The position numbers and the translations under genes were made by a program. Below, piece after piece: positions 43,782 to 53,427 of a stretch of 64,000 nt of DNA. The notes beneath the pieces are model-generated. The model was not told the origin of the DNA. It did not search any database and saw only the letters and a program-made list of their open reading frames with translations. The stretch is taken from assembly GCF_028714975.1 (NCBI RefSeq), contig NZ_JAQTLH010000004.1:172507-236506 (forward strand), in the 5' to 3' direction. Source of the DNA: Sulfurimonas sp. (GTDB lineage: Bacteria; Campylobacterota; Campylobacteria; Campylobacterales; Sulfurimonadaceae). Position 1 is the first letter of the stretch, and each line of letters opens with the position of its first letter.

Positions 43782-45146
43782 ATGCAAAAACTTTTTGATG
43801 AGGTGGCATCTTTAGATAAAAGATGTTACGAAGAATTTTTTTTAAGCGAAGATATTTTAATGGAGCATGCGGCTAGCGGTATGGCTCTTTATATTCGCGA
43901 TAACTTTAGAAAAAATTCAAAAATAGTCGTAGTGTGCGGGAGCGGCAATAACGGAGCCGACGGAGCCGCACTTGCGAGACTTCTGCACAAAACTTACGAC
44001 ATCTCTATCTTTTGGGCAAAAAAACCTGCTTCAAAGATGGCGTTTTTGCAACAAAACCGTGCTCTTAGCGTAGGCGTTAAAGAGATTACAGAGCTTGAAG
44101 ATTGTGATGTTTTGGTTGATGCTATTATCGGTACCGGTTATAGCGGTTCCCTTAGCAGTGCGTTATCTACACTCATTGAAGAAATGAACTCAGTAAATGC
44201 TTTTAAAATTGCATGCGATATTCCATCGGCTTTTGCCTTTAGAGCCGATGTTACGCTGACGATGGGTGCTTTGAAAAAGAGTATGTTTTTGGATGAAGCA
44301 AAAGATATAGTTGGGGAGATAAAAGTTCTTGATTTGGGTGTGAGCAGAGAGATTTACGAAAAAGAGAGTAACTGGAGAGTTCTTGATTTGGAGGATTTAA
44401 AACTTCCAAACAGAACAAAAAAAGATTCTCACAAGGGAAGTTACGGACACTTAGCGCTTGCATCGGGGGAGAAGAGCGGTGCGAGCATTATGAGTGCTCT
44501 TTGTGCTTTGCGTTTTGGAAGCGGTTTGGTAACGCTTGTAGGGTTTGAAAAGATAGAGATACCGCATACTCTGATGTACTCTCATGAAGTGCCAAAAGGA
44601 GCAACTGCTTTGGCATTGGGCATGGGTCTTGGTGTAGAGTTTAGCGAGCAAGAACTTACTAAATTTTTAGATAATTCACTTACACTTATCGCCGATGCGG
44701 ATATTTTTTGTATGCCTATCGCCCTAGAGATATTAAAAAGAGAAAATGTGGTTATAACCCCGCATCCAAAAGAGTTTGTCTCACTTTTAAAAATTACGAA
44801 AATTGCGGATATATCGGTTGATGAGTTACAAAAAGAGCGGTTTAAATATGCCGAGTTGTTTTGTAAAAAATTCCCCGATGTCACACTTCTTTTAAAAGGT
44901 GCAAATGTTATCATCGGTAAAAATGATAACTTTTTTATAAATCCGCATGGAACGCCGTCACTTGCAAAAGGCGGAAGCGGAGATGTTTTAAGCGGTCTTG
45001 TCGCCTCACTTTTAGCTCAAGGTTATGAGTGCTTGGATGCGGCAATAAACGGTTCATTAACACATGTTAAACTTGCGCTAAATTACAAAGGTGCTGATTT
45101 TTCACTCACGCCTGATGATTTGATAGATGAAATAAGTAGATTATAA
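43782..45146 (+). CDS. nnr: Bifunctional NAD(P)H-hydrate epimerase and ADP-dependent dehydratase
   Basis: The protein repairs damaged, hydrated NAD(P)H. The N-terminal YjeF_N epimerase domain (about 1-200) has VVCGSGNNGADGAALARLL, and the C-terminal carbohydrate-kinase-like dehydratase domain (about 215-454) has SHKGSYGHLALASG, VITPHPKEF, LLKGAN and LAKGGSGDVLSGLVAS with the catalytic Asp. The length (454) is slightly below the usual 490-510 but both sites are intact. It is between the P-loop gene and thiG, all on the plus strand. Confidence 0.93.
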   Translation: MQKLFDEVASLDKRCYEEFFLSEDILMEHAASGMALYIRDNFRKNSKIVVVCGSGNNGADGAALARLLHKTYDISIFWAKKPASKMAFLQQNRALSVGVKEITELEDCDVLVDAIIGTGYSGSLSSALSTLIEEMNSVNAFKIACDIPSAFAFRADVTLTMGALKKSMFLDEAKDIVGEIKVLDLGVSREIYEKESNWRVLDLEDLKLPNRTKKDSHKGSYGHLALASGEKSGASIMSALCALRFGSGLVTLVGFEKIEIPHTLMYSHEVPKGATALALGMGLGVEFSEQELTKFLDNSLTLIADADIFCMPIALEILKRENVVITPHPKEFVSLLKITKIADISVDELQKERFKYAELFCKKFPDVTLLLKGANVIIGKNDNFFINPHGTPSLAKGGSGDVLSGLVASLLAQGYECLDAAINGSLTHVKLALNYKGADFSLTPDDLIDEISRL

Positions 45147-45167
45147 ATTGATAACTAGGAATAAAAA

Positions 45168-45947
45168 ATGAAAGATATACTAAAAATCGGAAAATATGAA
45201 CTTGGTTCTCGTTTAATTGTCGGAAGCGGAAAATACAAAGATTTTCTAACCACAAAAGAGGCGACACTTGTTAGCGGGAGTGAACTTATCACGGTTGCGG
45301 TTCGTCGTTTAAATATAACAGACCCGGATAAAGAAAATCTCAGAGATACATTTGCAGGTACGAATGTTAAATTTTTACCAAACTCTGCAGGATGTACGAC
45401 GGCAGAAGAGGCGATAACGACTTTTAGGCTTACGAGAGAAGCTACGGGAATTGATTTAATCAAACTAGAAGTTATCGGAGACACTCAAAAAACTCTCTAT
45501 CCAGATGTGCTTGAGACTATAAAAGCTTGTGAGATTTTAGCTCGTGAGGGATTTACGATTATGGCTTATACTTCGGATGATCCGATTATGGCAAAGAGAC
45601 TTGAAGATGCGGGGGCGCACGCGATAATGCCTCTTGCAGCTCCCATCGGAAGCGGACTCGGAATCCAAAATCCGTACAACATCGTCTTCATTCGTGAAGC
45701 CGTGAGTGTTCCCGTAATAGTCGATGCGGGAATAGGGTGTGCAAGCGATGCCGCTTATGCTATGGAGCTCGGAGCTGATGGAGTTTTAACAAATACTGCT
45801 ATTGCAGGAGCACAAAATCCTATAATGATGGCAGAGGCGATGAAACATGCAGTAATAGCAGGACGAATGAGCTATCTCTCGGGAAGAATTGCAAAACGCC
45901 CTTACGCAACTGCCTCTTCGCCTATGAATGGATTAATACAGTTTTAA
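45168..45947 (+). CDS. thiG: Thiazole synthase
   Basis: ThiG forms the thiazole phosphate of thiamine from deoxyxylulose phosphate, dehydroglycine or glycine imine, and ThiS-thiocarboxylate. The 259-residue TIM barrel begins [18 protein letters not shown] (with a short loop), has the Schiff-base Lys in IKLEVIGD, and [19 protein letters not shown] plus [10 protein letters not shown] at the phosphate site. No thiS or thiH is nearby and no TPP riboswitch fits the 21-base gap before it. Its stop overlaps the convergent regulator stop (TTAA). Confidence 0.95.
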   Translation: MKDILKIGKYELGSRLIVGSGKYKDFLTTKEATLVSGSELITVAVRRLNITDPDKENLRDTFAGTNVKFLPNSAGCTTAEEAITTFRLTREATGIDLIKLEVIGDTQKTLYPDVLETIKACEILAREGFTIMAYTSDDPIMAKRLEDAGAHAIMPLAAPIGSGLGIQNPYNIVFIREAVSVPVIVDAGIGCASDAAYAMELGADGVLTNTAIAGAQNPIMMAEAMKHAVIAGRMSYLSGRIAKRPYATASSPMNGLIQF

Positions 45948-46858
45948 AACCCTGCACAAAATCTATTTCTGCCGCTCTCTTTGGCGCGGTAGAGTTCATC
46001 ATCTGCAATTTTTAGCAGCTCCTCTTTAGATATAGTTTCATTTTCCTCTTTGATGGCAACCCCAGCACTTATTGTTACAAAATTTGTCACAGGAGAATAC
46101 TCATGAGGTATTTTAAGCTCGGCAACGGCATTGACTAAAGACTCTGCAACTTTTTTAGCTCCATCTTTATCTATATCTTTTAACAGAATAATAAACTCCT
46201 CACCGCCGTATCTTGAAACTGTATCAGTTGGGCGTTTTAGAGTTTTTCTTAGAGTCGTAGCTACTTTTGCAAGGCATTCGTCTCCTTTCCAATGTCCGTA
46301 GTTATCATTGTAGAGCTTAAAGAAATCGATATCTATCATTATAACGGCGAGACTTTTTTTATCTCTTAAAACCTCTTTGTGCTTCTTCTCAAGAGTTTCA
46401 TCAAAGTATCTTCTGTTTGGGATGCCTGTGAGGCTGTCACACATTGAGAGTTCTTCTAGTTTATCGCTTTTGAGTTTTAGATTTATATGATTTCTTACTC
46501 TGATTTTTATGATTGCAGGATGAAACGGTTTTTTGATGTAGTCAATCGCTCCTAACTTTAAACCATACTCTTCGTCCGTCGTATCATTTTTGGCAGTTAC
46601 AAATATAACGGGAATATTTCTAGTATCTGAAGAATCTTTTAATTTTTTACAAACTTCATATCCGCTCATTTGCGGCATCTCGATATCCAAAAGAATGAGA
46701 TCAGGCTTCTCTTTGCCTCTTGCTATATCAAGTGCTCTTTGACCGTTTTTTGCTATTTTAATTTTATAGCTGCTTTGAAGCAAATCTGATAAAATAGCAA
46801 TATTTGCAGCCATATCATCGACTATTAAAATAGTTGGTATATAGTCATTTTCTCTCAT
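45944..46858 (-). CDS. Receiver-GGDEF diguanylate cyclase
   Basis: This response regulator makes cyclic di-GMP from GTP. The 304-residue protein (from ATG 46858) has a receiver domain with Asp58 in [11 protein letters not shown] and a GGDEF domain with [13 protein letters not shown] and active-site RYGGEEF (218-222). An RxxD inhibitory I-site (RPTD, 209-212) sits five residues before GGEEF, so product inhibition is expected. The ATG overlaps the TGA of the hybrid kinase gene (ATGA); GTG 46867 is a less likely start. The kinase is its probable phospho-donor. Confidence 0.92.
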   Translation of the reverse strand: MRENDYIPTILIVDDMAANIAILSDLLQSSYKIKIAKNGQRALDIARGKEKPDLILLDIEMPQMSGYEVCKKLKDSSDTRNIPVIFVTAKNDTTDEEYGLKLGAIDYIKKPFHPAIIKIRVRNHINLKLKSDKLEELSMCDSLTGIPNRRYFDETLEKKHKEVLRDKKSLAVIMIDIDFFKLYNDNYGHWKGDECLAKVATTLRKTLKRPTDTVSRYGGEEFIILLKDIDKDGAKKVAESLVNAVAELKIPHEYSPVTNFVTISAGVAIKEENETISKEELLKIADDELYRAKESGRNRFCAGF

Positions 46859-49800
46859 ATATTCCACTCTTTCATAATATCATAAGCTCTGTCGTAATCA
46901 AACTCATCCATTGCGTTTGCCCACGATTCTAGTTCGTAACTGTTCACTCTATCTTTAAGAGCATCAAAAAGTATCTGTTGTATATGCATTTGTATCATTG
47001 TCCCGATTTTAACATCTTTTAGCGTTTCTTGAAATAAATTTTTCAACTCCTCACCATTTAGTTCTGTTTTTTGCAATGCCGTGTGTATATCCGGATGTAT
47101 TGATTTGATTTTTATCTTTAGTTCATCCATCGCCGTTTTTAGATTATATATATTTTCTTCAGAAATCTTATCGCCTCTTTTGTAACTTTCGTTTATTGTA
47201 CTGCATATTGATGCCAGAGCTTTTGCACCTATATTGCCGCTAACTCCTTTTAGAGCATGGATGAGTGCTTTAGCAGATAAATCATCTTGAGATATTAGCT
47301 CCGGCAGATTTTTAAAGTCACTCTCAAGCTCTATAAGAAACCTAGATAAGATTTTATTTAGCAGTTCTTGGTTTGAGTTTACGATGCTTAGGGCATGCTC
47401 CATATCAAGAACCGTATCATCTTCTTGCGCACTGTTTTGTTCTTTTAATTGAGCGATTATCGATACATTGCACCATTTTGCTACGGTTTGAAGCATCTCA
47501 TTGCTGTCAATCGGTTTTGCAAGATGGTCGTTCATGCCGGCATTAAGCACTTTTTCTCTATCTTCTACCATGGCAGCCGCCGTTAGAGCAATTATAGGGA
47601 TGTTTTTATCGTGTTCTCTAATGATAGTCGCAGCTTCGTATCCGCTCATAACCGGCATCTGCAAATCCATAAGTATGATATTGAAATGGTTTGGTTTTGA
47701 TAAAAATAGAGTAACGGCTTCTTTGCCGTTATTTGCCACCTCAGTATTAACTTTAACTCTTTTTAGTATGGCAAGAGCTATCTCTTGGTTTATCTCATTA
47801 TCTTCTACCAGCAAAACATTTATATGACTTAAATCAGGATAGCTTTGCGGCTTATTTGAGATAGTTTTGTTTAGGTTGTCTGTTATATTTAAATCATTTT
47901 GTTCCCATGAGAGGATGCCTGCTTTTATATCAAAACTAAAAGTTGAACCGATTCCGAGCTTGCTACTAGCAGAGAGTTTTCCGCCCATTGCTTCAACCAG
48001 TTTTGTGGAGATTGAGAGTCCAAGACCCGTACCGCCGTATTTGCGTGTGATAGAGTTATCGGCTTGAGAAAACGGTCTAAAGAGGTTTGAAATCTGCTCA
48101 TTTTTTATACCGACTCCAGTATCGCTAACGCTAAAACCTATAACTGCGCCAAACTCTTCTCTCTTTTTAAGCTCTATTGATACCGTTACACTTCCTTTAG
48201 CGGTAAACTTTAGTGCATTGCTTAGTAGATTTACTAGTATTTGATTTATTCTAAGTTCATCTCCAACTATCATTCTAGGAACGCTGTTTTTCAGTTCAAA
48301 AAGCAGCTCCAACCCTTTTCCGGCAGCACTTTGCATAAAAAGCGCTTTTAGCTGTGATAGCACATTTCCCAAATCAAACTCTTTATGCTCAAGTTCTAGT
48401 TTGTTTGCCTCTATCTTTGAATAATCCAAAATATCATTAATGATTCCAAGAAGCATCTTTGATGAACCGTTGATTTTATATAGATAATCTTCCTGTTTAT
48501 CATCCAGATTTGTATCCAACATAAGTTCGCTAAGTCCCAAGATAGCGTTCATAGGTGTTCTTATCTCATGGCTCATATTTGCCAAGAACTCACTTTTTGC
48601 AATATTTGCTTTCTCGGCTTGCTCTTTAGCCTCTTTTAGTGCTTTTTTATCTCTAATCTCTCCGGTTACCTCTCTTTGTACTCCAAAGTGTCCCGTAATC
48701 CTGTTTTGATTGTCGTATAAGCAGGTATAGTCCCCGTTTATAACCATATTCGTACCGTCAAGTTTTTGCTCATTCGTATCGATATGCCATGAACCTCTAT
48801 CAAAAAGTCCTCTCCATATTCTACGCCCATCTTCTATGTTGTGCTCAAAAAAATCTGTTGGAGTGAAACCTAAGAAATCTTCCCTCTTTGCTCCATACTG
48901 AGATAGCATGGCATCATTTATTTTTGTGACGTGCTGATGTTTAAATACATAGTCAAGCGCTTTCTCTTTATCTACGGAGTCATTCCACTCAATAGGCTCA
49001 TCCAGCATCATAAAGAAAAATCCGTACATTGATTGTTGAAAGAAAAGATTTAAAAGTTTTTCACTGCTTTTAAGCTCCTCTTGCGCCATTTTGAGTTGAG
49101 TTTGATCAAAGAGATATCCGTGAATTGAAATAGCATTTGCATTCTTGTCTCTTACCACACGCGTAAAATCATAAAACCATCTATAACTGCCGTCTTTTAA
49201 TCTTAAACGATATGACTGTTCATAAGTATCTATATGCTTTTCTATGTTGTCAATTACCTCTTGCAGGCATTTATCTAAATCATCGGGGTGAAGCAGGTTT
49301 GTGTATAGGAATGAAACATCCATCATCTCCTCAGGAGTATAGCCCAAAATAGCCGTCACATTTTTAGAGATATAACGAATAGGCCAATTTTGCGATACTT
49401 CCCACTCTATAGTGATAACAGGACCGCTTGAGAAGAGATCTCGCTCCATTTTTAGTGCTTCTTCTGCCAATTTTCTAGCCGTTATATCTTGATGTGTTCC
49501 GGAGATAACCAGAGGCTTGCCGTCTTCGCTCCACTCAGAAACCTTTCCTCTATCCAAAACCCAAACCCAGTGACCCTCTTTGTGTCTCATTCGGCTCTCG
49601 CACTCGTAGTAATCAGTTTCACCGTTAAAATGTCTCTCTAGCGCTTTTTTTGACTCTAACAAATCATCGGGATGGGTATTTTCTATCCATGTATCTATGG
49701 ATGTAGGGAAAAGTTCTTCAAGCGTATAGCCGATTATCTCCGCCCATCTTTCGTTATATATTACATTGCCTATTTCGATATCCCACTCCCATGTACCGAC

Positions 49801-51576
49801 ATTTGTCCCTTCTATAATAGCGTTAAGTCGCTGCGTTTGAAAACGAAGATCTCTTTGGTATTTTTTCATTTGAGTTATATCTCTGTGAACACTCAGCAGG
49901 TACGGTTTTTCTTGCAGATAGATAATTTGTACAGAGACGGCGATATCTAGCATCACTCCATCTTTTGTACGATGTTTAGTCTCAAAGGTGCCTGCTCCGC
50001 TTGCAAAAATAGTCTCAATATGCTTTTGAATCTCCTGCGGATTTTCGATAGCTTCGTAATCTTTTATAGAGAGTTTTTCAAACTCTTCTGCGCTATATCC
50101 AAGCTGTTCGTGTGCAGCTCTGTTAAACATATACGGAAGCTTGGTTTGCGGATCGGTTATAACTACGGGATCGGGAAGAAACTCAAAGAGCATTCTAAAG
50201 AGGCTCTCGCTTCTTTTTAACTCTTTCTCTTTTTTGATAAACTCGCTAATATCTCGAAATATTACGATACCGCCACCGTTCTTTGCCGGTGCTATCGTAA
50301 GATTTACCGGAAAAAAAGAGCCGTCTTTTTTTATAAACCACTCTTCGCACTCTCTAGTTATGCCGTCTTGCTGGGTTAGATATATCGGACATTCATGTGA
50401 ATCATACTCTTCATTTGTCGGCTTACGGTGATGAAAAAGCAGATGCTGATCTTTGTATAAAACCTCTTTTTCACTATATCCAAGCATTTCAAGCGCTTTT
50501 TTATTTATCCATGTACAGTTTCCGTCTTTATCAACCCCGTAAACGCCCTCTCCCATATTTGATAAGAGCGATGAGAGGAAGTTTTTTCTCTTTGTCTCTG
50601 TTATATAGTAGAGTAATCCTAATAGTAAAAGGATAAAAATAGCAAAAATCTCTTTTTTGTATTGATTTACGATATCTGCATAACTGACTTTTTGAATTTT
50701 ATCAAAAGGAGGAAGTCTAAGAGCACGAGACAACTCCTCTACTTCAAGATAGTCGGCAGGAAATGTGTATCCGTGAATCCCTCCCTCCTCAATTAATTTT
50801 GTAGGTTGAAGCGAGAAAAGAGCTGCCATAAATGACTTAACGCACTCTTCATCGACATGCGGCAGAGAAAAAACAGGCCACTCAGGATAGAGTCTTGTTG
50901 AGACTTTGTAAGGGTGATTTGAGTTTATTTGCTCATTTATGACTCTGATATCATCTTTTTTTATTTCATTTGAGGCAATCATCTCCTCTAAAATGCCGTC
51001 TCTTATAAACCCTACATCAGTTTTTCCGCTTAAAACAGCATATACAGTCTCTTGATGAGAGCCTTTAGTCTCTATGATGTTTTTACTTATTTTTGAAATA
51101 TCGATATCATTTAGATAGAGTTCGTAAGTCTGAACTCTAAAACCGCCCATATGTTGTTTACTTGGGGTAGAGATAGTTTTGTTTTTTAAATCTTTGAGAG
51201 TTTTAATCTCGCTATCTTTTTTTGTGATTATAACGCCGGCGAGTTTGTTTGTAACAACACCGTTTTTAAACCCTTCTAGTGTCGCGAGGGCTCCGCTTAG
51301 TTGATAGCTTTGTCTTATTTGTAGAAAATGAGCAGGGTTTGTCGTAATAATATCAAGCTCATTGTTTTTGATCTTTCTATCTATCTCATCTAGGGTTAAA
51401 AGCTCTAAAACTACACGATTGTCAAGTTGTTCATTTAGATAATCAACAAGTGGTTGATACTGCTTGCGTGTACCCTCAACCCCTTTGTAGGCAAAAACAC
51501 CAAATCTAATTTTCTCTCCGCCATAACTATATGTAAAAAAGAAAAACAGCATAACAAGAATGGATATTTTTTTCAT
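46855..51576 (-). CDS. Giant hybrid histidine kinase with PhnD-like sensor and five PAS domains
   Basis: The 1573-residue chain contains a signal peptide (1-19), a PhnD-type periplasmic substrate-binding domain (21-295: IRFGVFAYKG, IITTNPAHFL, GSHQETVYAVLSGKTDVGF), TM (about 309-327), five PAS/PAC repeats (about 333-455, 456-575, 580-705, 708-835, 838-978), HisKA with His1003 in MSHEIRTPMN, HATPase (about 1105-1218), receiver with Asp1304 (ILMDLQMPVMSG) and HPt with His1440 (LIHALKGVSGNIG). PhnD relatives bind phosphonates, phosphite or, as AioX, arsenite. It overlaps the diguanylate cyclase gene, so output is likely c-di-GMP. Confidence 0.93.
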   Translation of the reverse strand: MKKISILVMLFFFFTYSYGGEKIRFGVFAYKGVEGTRKQYQPLVDYLNEQLDNRVVLELLTLDEIDRKIKNNELDIITTNPAHFLQIRQSYQLSGALATLEGFKNGVVTNKLAGVIITKKDSEIKTLKDLKNKTISTPSKQHMGGFRVQTYELYLNDIDISKISKNIIETKGSHQETVYAVLSGKTDVGFIRDGILEEMIASNEIKKDDIRVINEQINSNHPYKVSTRLYPEWPVFSLPHVDEECVKSFMAALFSLQPTKLIEEGGIHGYTFPADYLEVEELSRALRLPPFDKIQKVSYADIVNQYKKEIFAIFILLLLGLLYYITETKRKNFLSSLLSNMGEGVYGVDKDGNCTWINKKALEMLGYSEKEVLYKDQHLLFHHRKPTNEEYDSHECPIYLTQQDGITRECEEWFIKKDGSFFPVNLTIAPAKNGGGIVIFRDISEFIKKEKELKRSESLFRMLFEFLPDPVVITDPQTKLPYMFNRAAHEQLGYSAEEFEKLSIKDYEAIENPQEIQKHIETIFASGAGTFETKHRTKDGVMLDIAVSVQIIYLQEKPYLLSVHRDITQMKKYQRDLRFQTQRLNAIIEGTNVGTWEWDIEIGNVIYNERWAEIIGYTLEELFPTSIDTWIENTHPDDLLESKKALERHFNGETDYYECESRMRHKEGHWVWVLDRGKVSEWSEDGKPLVISGTHQDITARKLAEEALKMERDLFSSGPVITIEWEVSQNWPIRYISKNVTAILGYTPEEMMDVSFLYTNLLHPDDLDKCLQEVIDNIEKHIDTYEQSYRLRLKDGSYRWFYDFTRVVRDKNANAISIHGYLFDQTQLKMAQEELKSSEKLLNLFFQQSMYGFFFMMLDEPIEWNDSVDKEKALDYVFKHQHVTKINDAMLSQYGAKREDFLGFTPTDFFEHNIEDGRRIWRGLFDRGSWHIDTNEQKLDGTNMVINGDYTCLYDNQNRITGHFGVQREVTGEIRDKKALKEAKEQAEKANIAKSEFLANMSHEIRTPMNAILGLSELMLDTNLDDKQEDYLYKINGSSKMLLGIINDILDYSKIEANKLELEHKEFDLGNVLSQLKALFMQSAAGKGLELLFELKNSVPRMIVGDELRINQILVNLLSNALKFTAKGSVTVSIELKKREEFGAVIGFSVSDTGVGIKNEQISNLFRPFSQADNSITRKYGGTGLGLSISTKLVEAMGGKLSASSKLGIGSTFSFDIKAGILSWEQNDLNITDNLNKTISNKPQSYPDLSHINVLLVEDNEINQEIALAILKRVKVNTEVANNGKEAVTLFLSKPNHFNIILMDLQMPVMSGYEAATIIREHDKNIPIIALTAAAMVEDREKVLNAGMNDHLAKPIDSNEMLQTVAKWCNVSIIAQLKEQNSAQEDDTVLDMEHALSIVNSNQELLNKILSRFLIELESDFKNLPELISQDDLSAKALIHALKGVSGNIGAKALASICSTINESYKRGDKISEENIYNLKTAMDELKIKIKSIHPDIHTALQKTELNGEELKNLFQETLKDVKIGTMIQMHIQQILFDALKDRVNSYELESWANAMDEFDYDRAYDIMKEWNI

Positions 51577-51654
51577 AATTTCAACTTAAAAGTATTTTAT
51601 AGATTCTCTCTATTACTTTATATTACAGCTACTTTTATTAAAATATCTGTAAAT

Positions 51655-51951
51655 TTATACAGTTTCTATCTTTTTAGAGAGATGTGTCATAAGCAGTAAC
51701 TGTCCCATTCCCTCAAAAAATTTTCTCGCACCCTCGTTTTTAGACTCCATTGCTTTTTGCAGAGCCGCTAAAAAAGCCGCTTTTGATGAGTCCGATGCCA
51801 TCATAAAAGTATCTATGATATACTCAAATGAGAGAGTGTGAATATCTCCGTTTATATCAAAATCAATCTCTGAATTTAGATTGACGCTGTTTTTTGTTAA
51901 AAGTTCTTTGCACAAATGCTTAGCATCGTTATTGCAATAAATCCCACTCAA
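51655..51951 (-). CDS. Hypothetical small protein
   Basis: I do not recognise this protein of about 98 residues. It begins with a Cys-containing segment (YCNNDAKHLC) followed by an FDINGDIHTLSFEYII strand-helix region and an Ala-rich helix (KAAFLAALQKAMES). No signal peptide. The open frame extends to a TTG at 51993, but a -10-like GTTACAAT falls inside that extension and AAGGGCGG precedes the TTG at 51951, so the latter is my choice. It lies between the hybrid kinase and the tRNA cluster. Confidence 0.45.
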   Translation of the reverse strand: MSGIYCNNDAKHLCKELLTKNSVNLNSEIDFDINGDIHTLSFEYIIDTFMMASDSSKAAFLAALQKAMESKNEGARKFFEGMGQLLLMTHLSKKIETV

Positions 51952-52039
51952 AATCCGCCCTTTAAAACAATATTTGAGTATTGTAACAAACAAATTTGAA
52001 TAATTTAATAAAAATCTTTAAAAATATGCTCTTATGCTA

Positions 52040-52068
52040 TTGACTTTTAAAAAGTAATTAACTATAAT
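52040..52068 (+). promoter_or_regulatory. Sigma-70 promoter of the tRNA cluster
   Basis: TTGACT (52040-52045) and TATAAT (52063-52068) at the ideal 17-base spacing, about 44 bases before the first tRNA. It is the best-matching housekeeping promoter in the window. Confidence 0.85.
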
Positions 52069-52111
52069 TTCGCCTCATTAATCAGCCGTTAGGTTGCTTT
52101 AATGTACAGGT

Positions 52112-52189
52112 CGGGGTGTAGCTCAGTATGGTTAGAGTACTTGGTTTGGGACCAAGGGGCCGAAGGTTCGAGTCCTTTCACCCCGACCA
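52112..52189 (+). tRNA. tRNA-Pro (TGG)
   Basis: The acceptor arm CGGGGTG pairs with CACCCCG. The anticodon loop TTTGGGA gives TGG, the T-arm has GGTTCGAGTCC, and CCA is encoded. It is the first of five tRNA genes in one transcript. Confidence 0.96.
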
Positions 52190-52211
52190 CTTTTATATTT
52201 TTTAAAAACAT

Positions 52212-52289
52212 GGTGGGATTAGCTCAGTTGGTTAGAGCATTGGTTTGTGGTGCCGAGGGTCACGGGTTCGAGCCCCGCATCCCACCCCA
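52212..52289 (+). tRNA. tRNA-His (GTG)
   Basis: GTGGGAT pairs with ATCCCAC, with the extra 5' G(-1) opposite C73 that is typical of histidine tRNA. The anticodon is GTG (TTTGTGG), the T-loop is GGTTCGAGCC, and CCA is encoded. Confidence 0.96.
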
Positions 52290-52332
52290 TAATAAAAAAA
52301 TATAAAAAAACTTAAAAATAATAAACTTTGTG

Positions 52333-52409
52333 GCGTTCGTGGCTCAATTGGATAGAGTTTCGGACTTCGGATCCGACGGTTATAGGTTCGAATCCTATCG
52401 GGCGCACCA
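52333..52409 (+). tRNA. tRNA-Arg (TCG)
   Basis: GCGTTCG pairs with CGGGCGC through two G-U pairs. The anticodon stem TCGGA/TCCGA encloses the loop CTTCGGA, anticodon TCG. CCA is encoded. Confidence 0.94.
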
Positions 52410-52423
52410 TTTTTATAATGTAT

Positions 52424-52500
<77 letters not shown>

Positions 52501-52524
52501 CTTTTAATTGTTAAACAACCATGT

Positions 52525-52608
52525 GCGGATGTGGTGAAATGGCAGACACGCTAGACTTAGGATCTAGTGCCGTAAGGTGTGGAGGTTCAAGTCCTCTCAT
52601 CCGCACCA
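52525..52608 (+). tRNA. tRNA-Leu (TAG)
   Basis: A class II tRNA with an extra variable arm (TGCCGTAAGGTGT). The acceptor arm GCGGATG pairs with CATCCGC; the loop CTTAGGA gives anticodon TAG; CCA is encoded. No clear hairpin terminator follows in the next 100 bases. Confidence 0.95.
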
Positions 52609-52848
52609 TCTACTTTAAACTTCCTAAAATATAATACTTCAAAGACTCTTTAAAACACAGATTCAACAATTAAACGCAACAATCGTAGACTTTTATAGTA
52701 TCCTTTAGAATAATCAATCCATTTAGCAATTTTACTCACACATTCAACAATAAAAAAAGATAAAAAGTTTATAATAAGAAAAATTTTAAAACAGAGCCGA
52801 TAAGAGACTTTGTTTAGAGAATTCAATTAATTTAAAGGAGAAAATAGG
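52609..52848. other. AT-rich spacer without recognised content
   Basis: These 240 bases between tRNA-Leu and the DUF4337 gene have no convincing open frame, RNA gene or repeat. Only the Shine-Dalgarno AAAGGAG just before 52849 is clear. A promoter for the downstream gene should lie here but no good box pair was found. Confidence 0.5.
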
Positions 52849-53427
52849 ATGGAGCATGGCGCAGTTGAAGAGCAACTAAAACAAGTTGAAGAGGCAATGG
52901 AGGAGATAAGGCACCATGAGGAGGAGGAGAGAGGATGGCTTTCATATGTATCCCTTAGCACCGCAATCATAGCTATCATCACTGCTTTAGCAGGTTTATA
53001 TGAGTCACAAGTCACTGCAAATACTATTTTGAGCAAAAACGAAGCGGTATTATTGCAAAGTGAAGCATCGGACCAGTGGAGTTTTTATCAAGCAAAGAGC
53101 GTAAAAGGGCATATTTATAAGGTAAGCTCTGAACTTTTTCCTGAAAAAGCGGATGATCTCAAAGTAAAAGTGGCAAAATATGAGAAAGAGCAAGAGAGCA
53201 TAAAAGCTGAAGCGAAAAAACTTGAAGAAAAGAGAGAAGCAAAAAATCTTGAGAGTGAACATTCTTACCACAAGCATCACATACTTAGCTTCGCTATTAC
53301 TTTCTTACAGATATCAATCGCCATGGCATCAATCTCGGCGCTAACTAGAAATAAAAAGTTTTGGCTTGCATCTTTGGGGCTTGGCGTGACAGGACTAGCT
53401 GTTATGATAGGTGCAATAGTTGCGTAA
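52849..53427 (+). CDS. DUF4337 membrane protein
   Basis: The 192-residue protein starts with an acidic, coiled-coil segment (EEQLKQVEEAMEEIRHHEEEE), a membrane helix (about 33-52), an SEASDQWSFYQAKSVK motif characteristic of DUF4337, a second coiled coil (about 100-130) and two C-terminal membrane helices. The function of the family is unknown. AAAGGAG precedes the ATG. Its end overlaps the next gene's TTG start by eight bases, so the two are coupled. Confidence 0.85.
   Translation: MEHGAVEEQLKQVEEAMEEIRHHEEEERGWLSYVSLSTAIIAIITALAGLYESQVTANTILSKNEAVLLQSEASDQWSFYQAKSVKGHIYKVSSELFPEKADDLKVKVAKYEKEQESIKAEAKKLEEKREAKNLESEHSYHKHHILSFAITFLQISIAMASISALTRNKKFWLASLGLGVTGLAVMIGAIVA

Noticed and set aside
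45147..45167. TPP riboswitch before thiG
   Set aside because: Only 21 bases separate nnr and thiG, far too short for the THI element.
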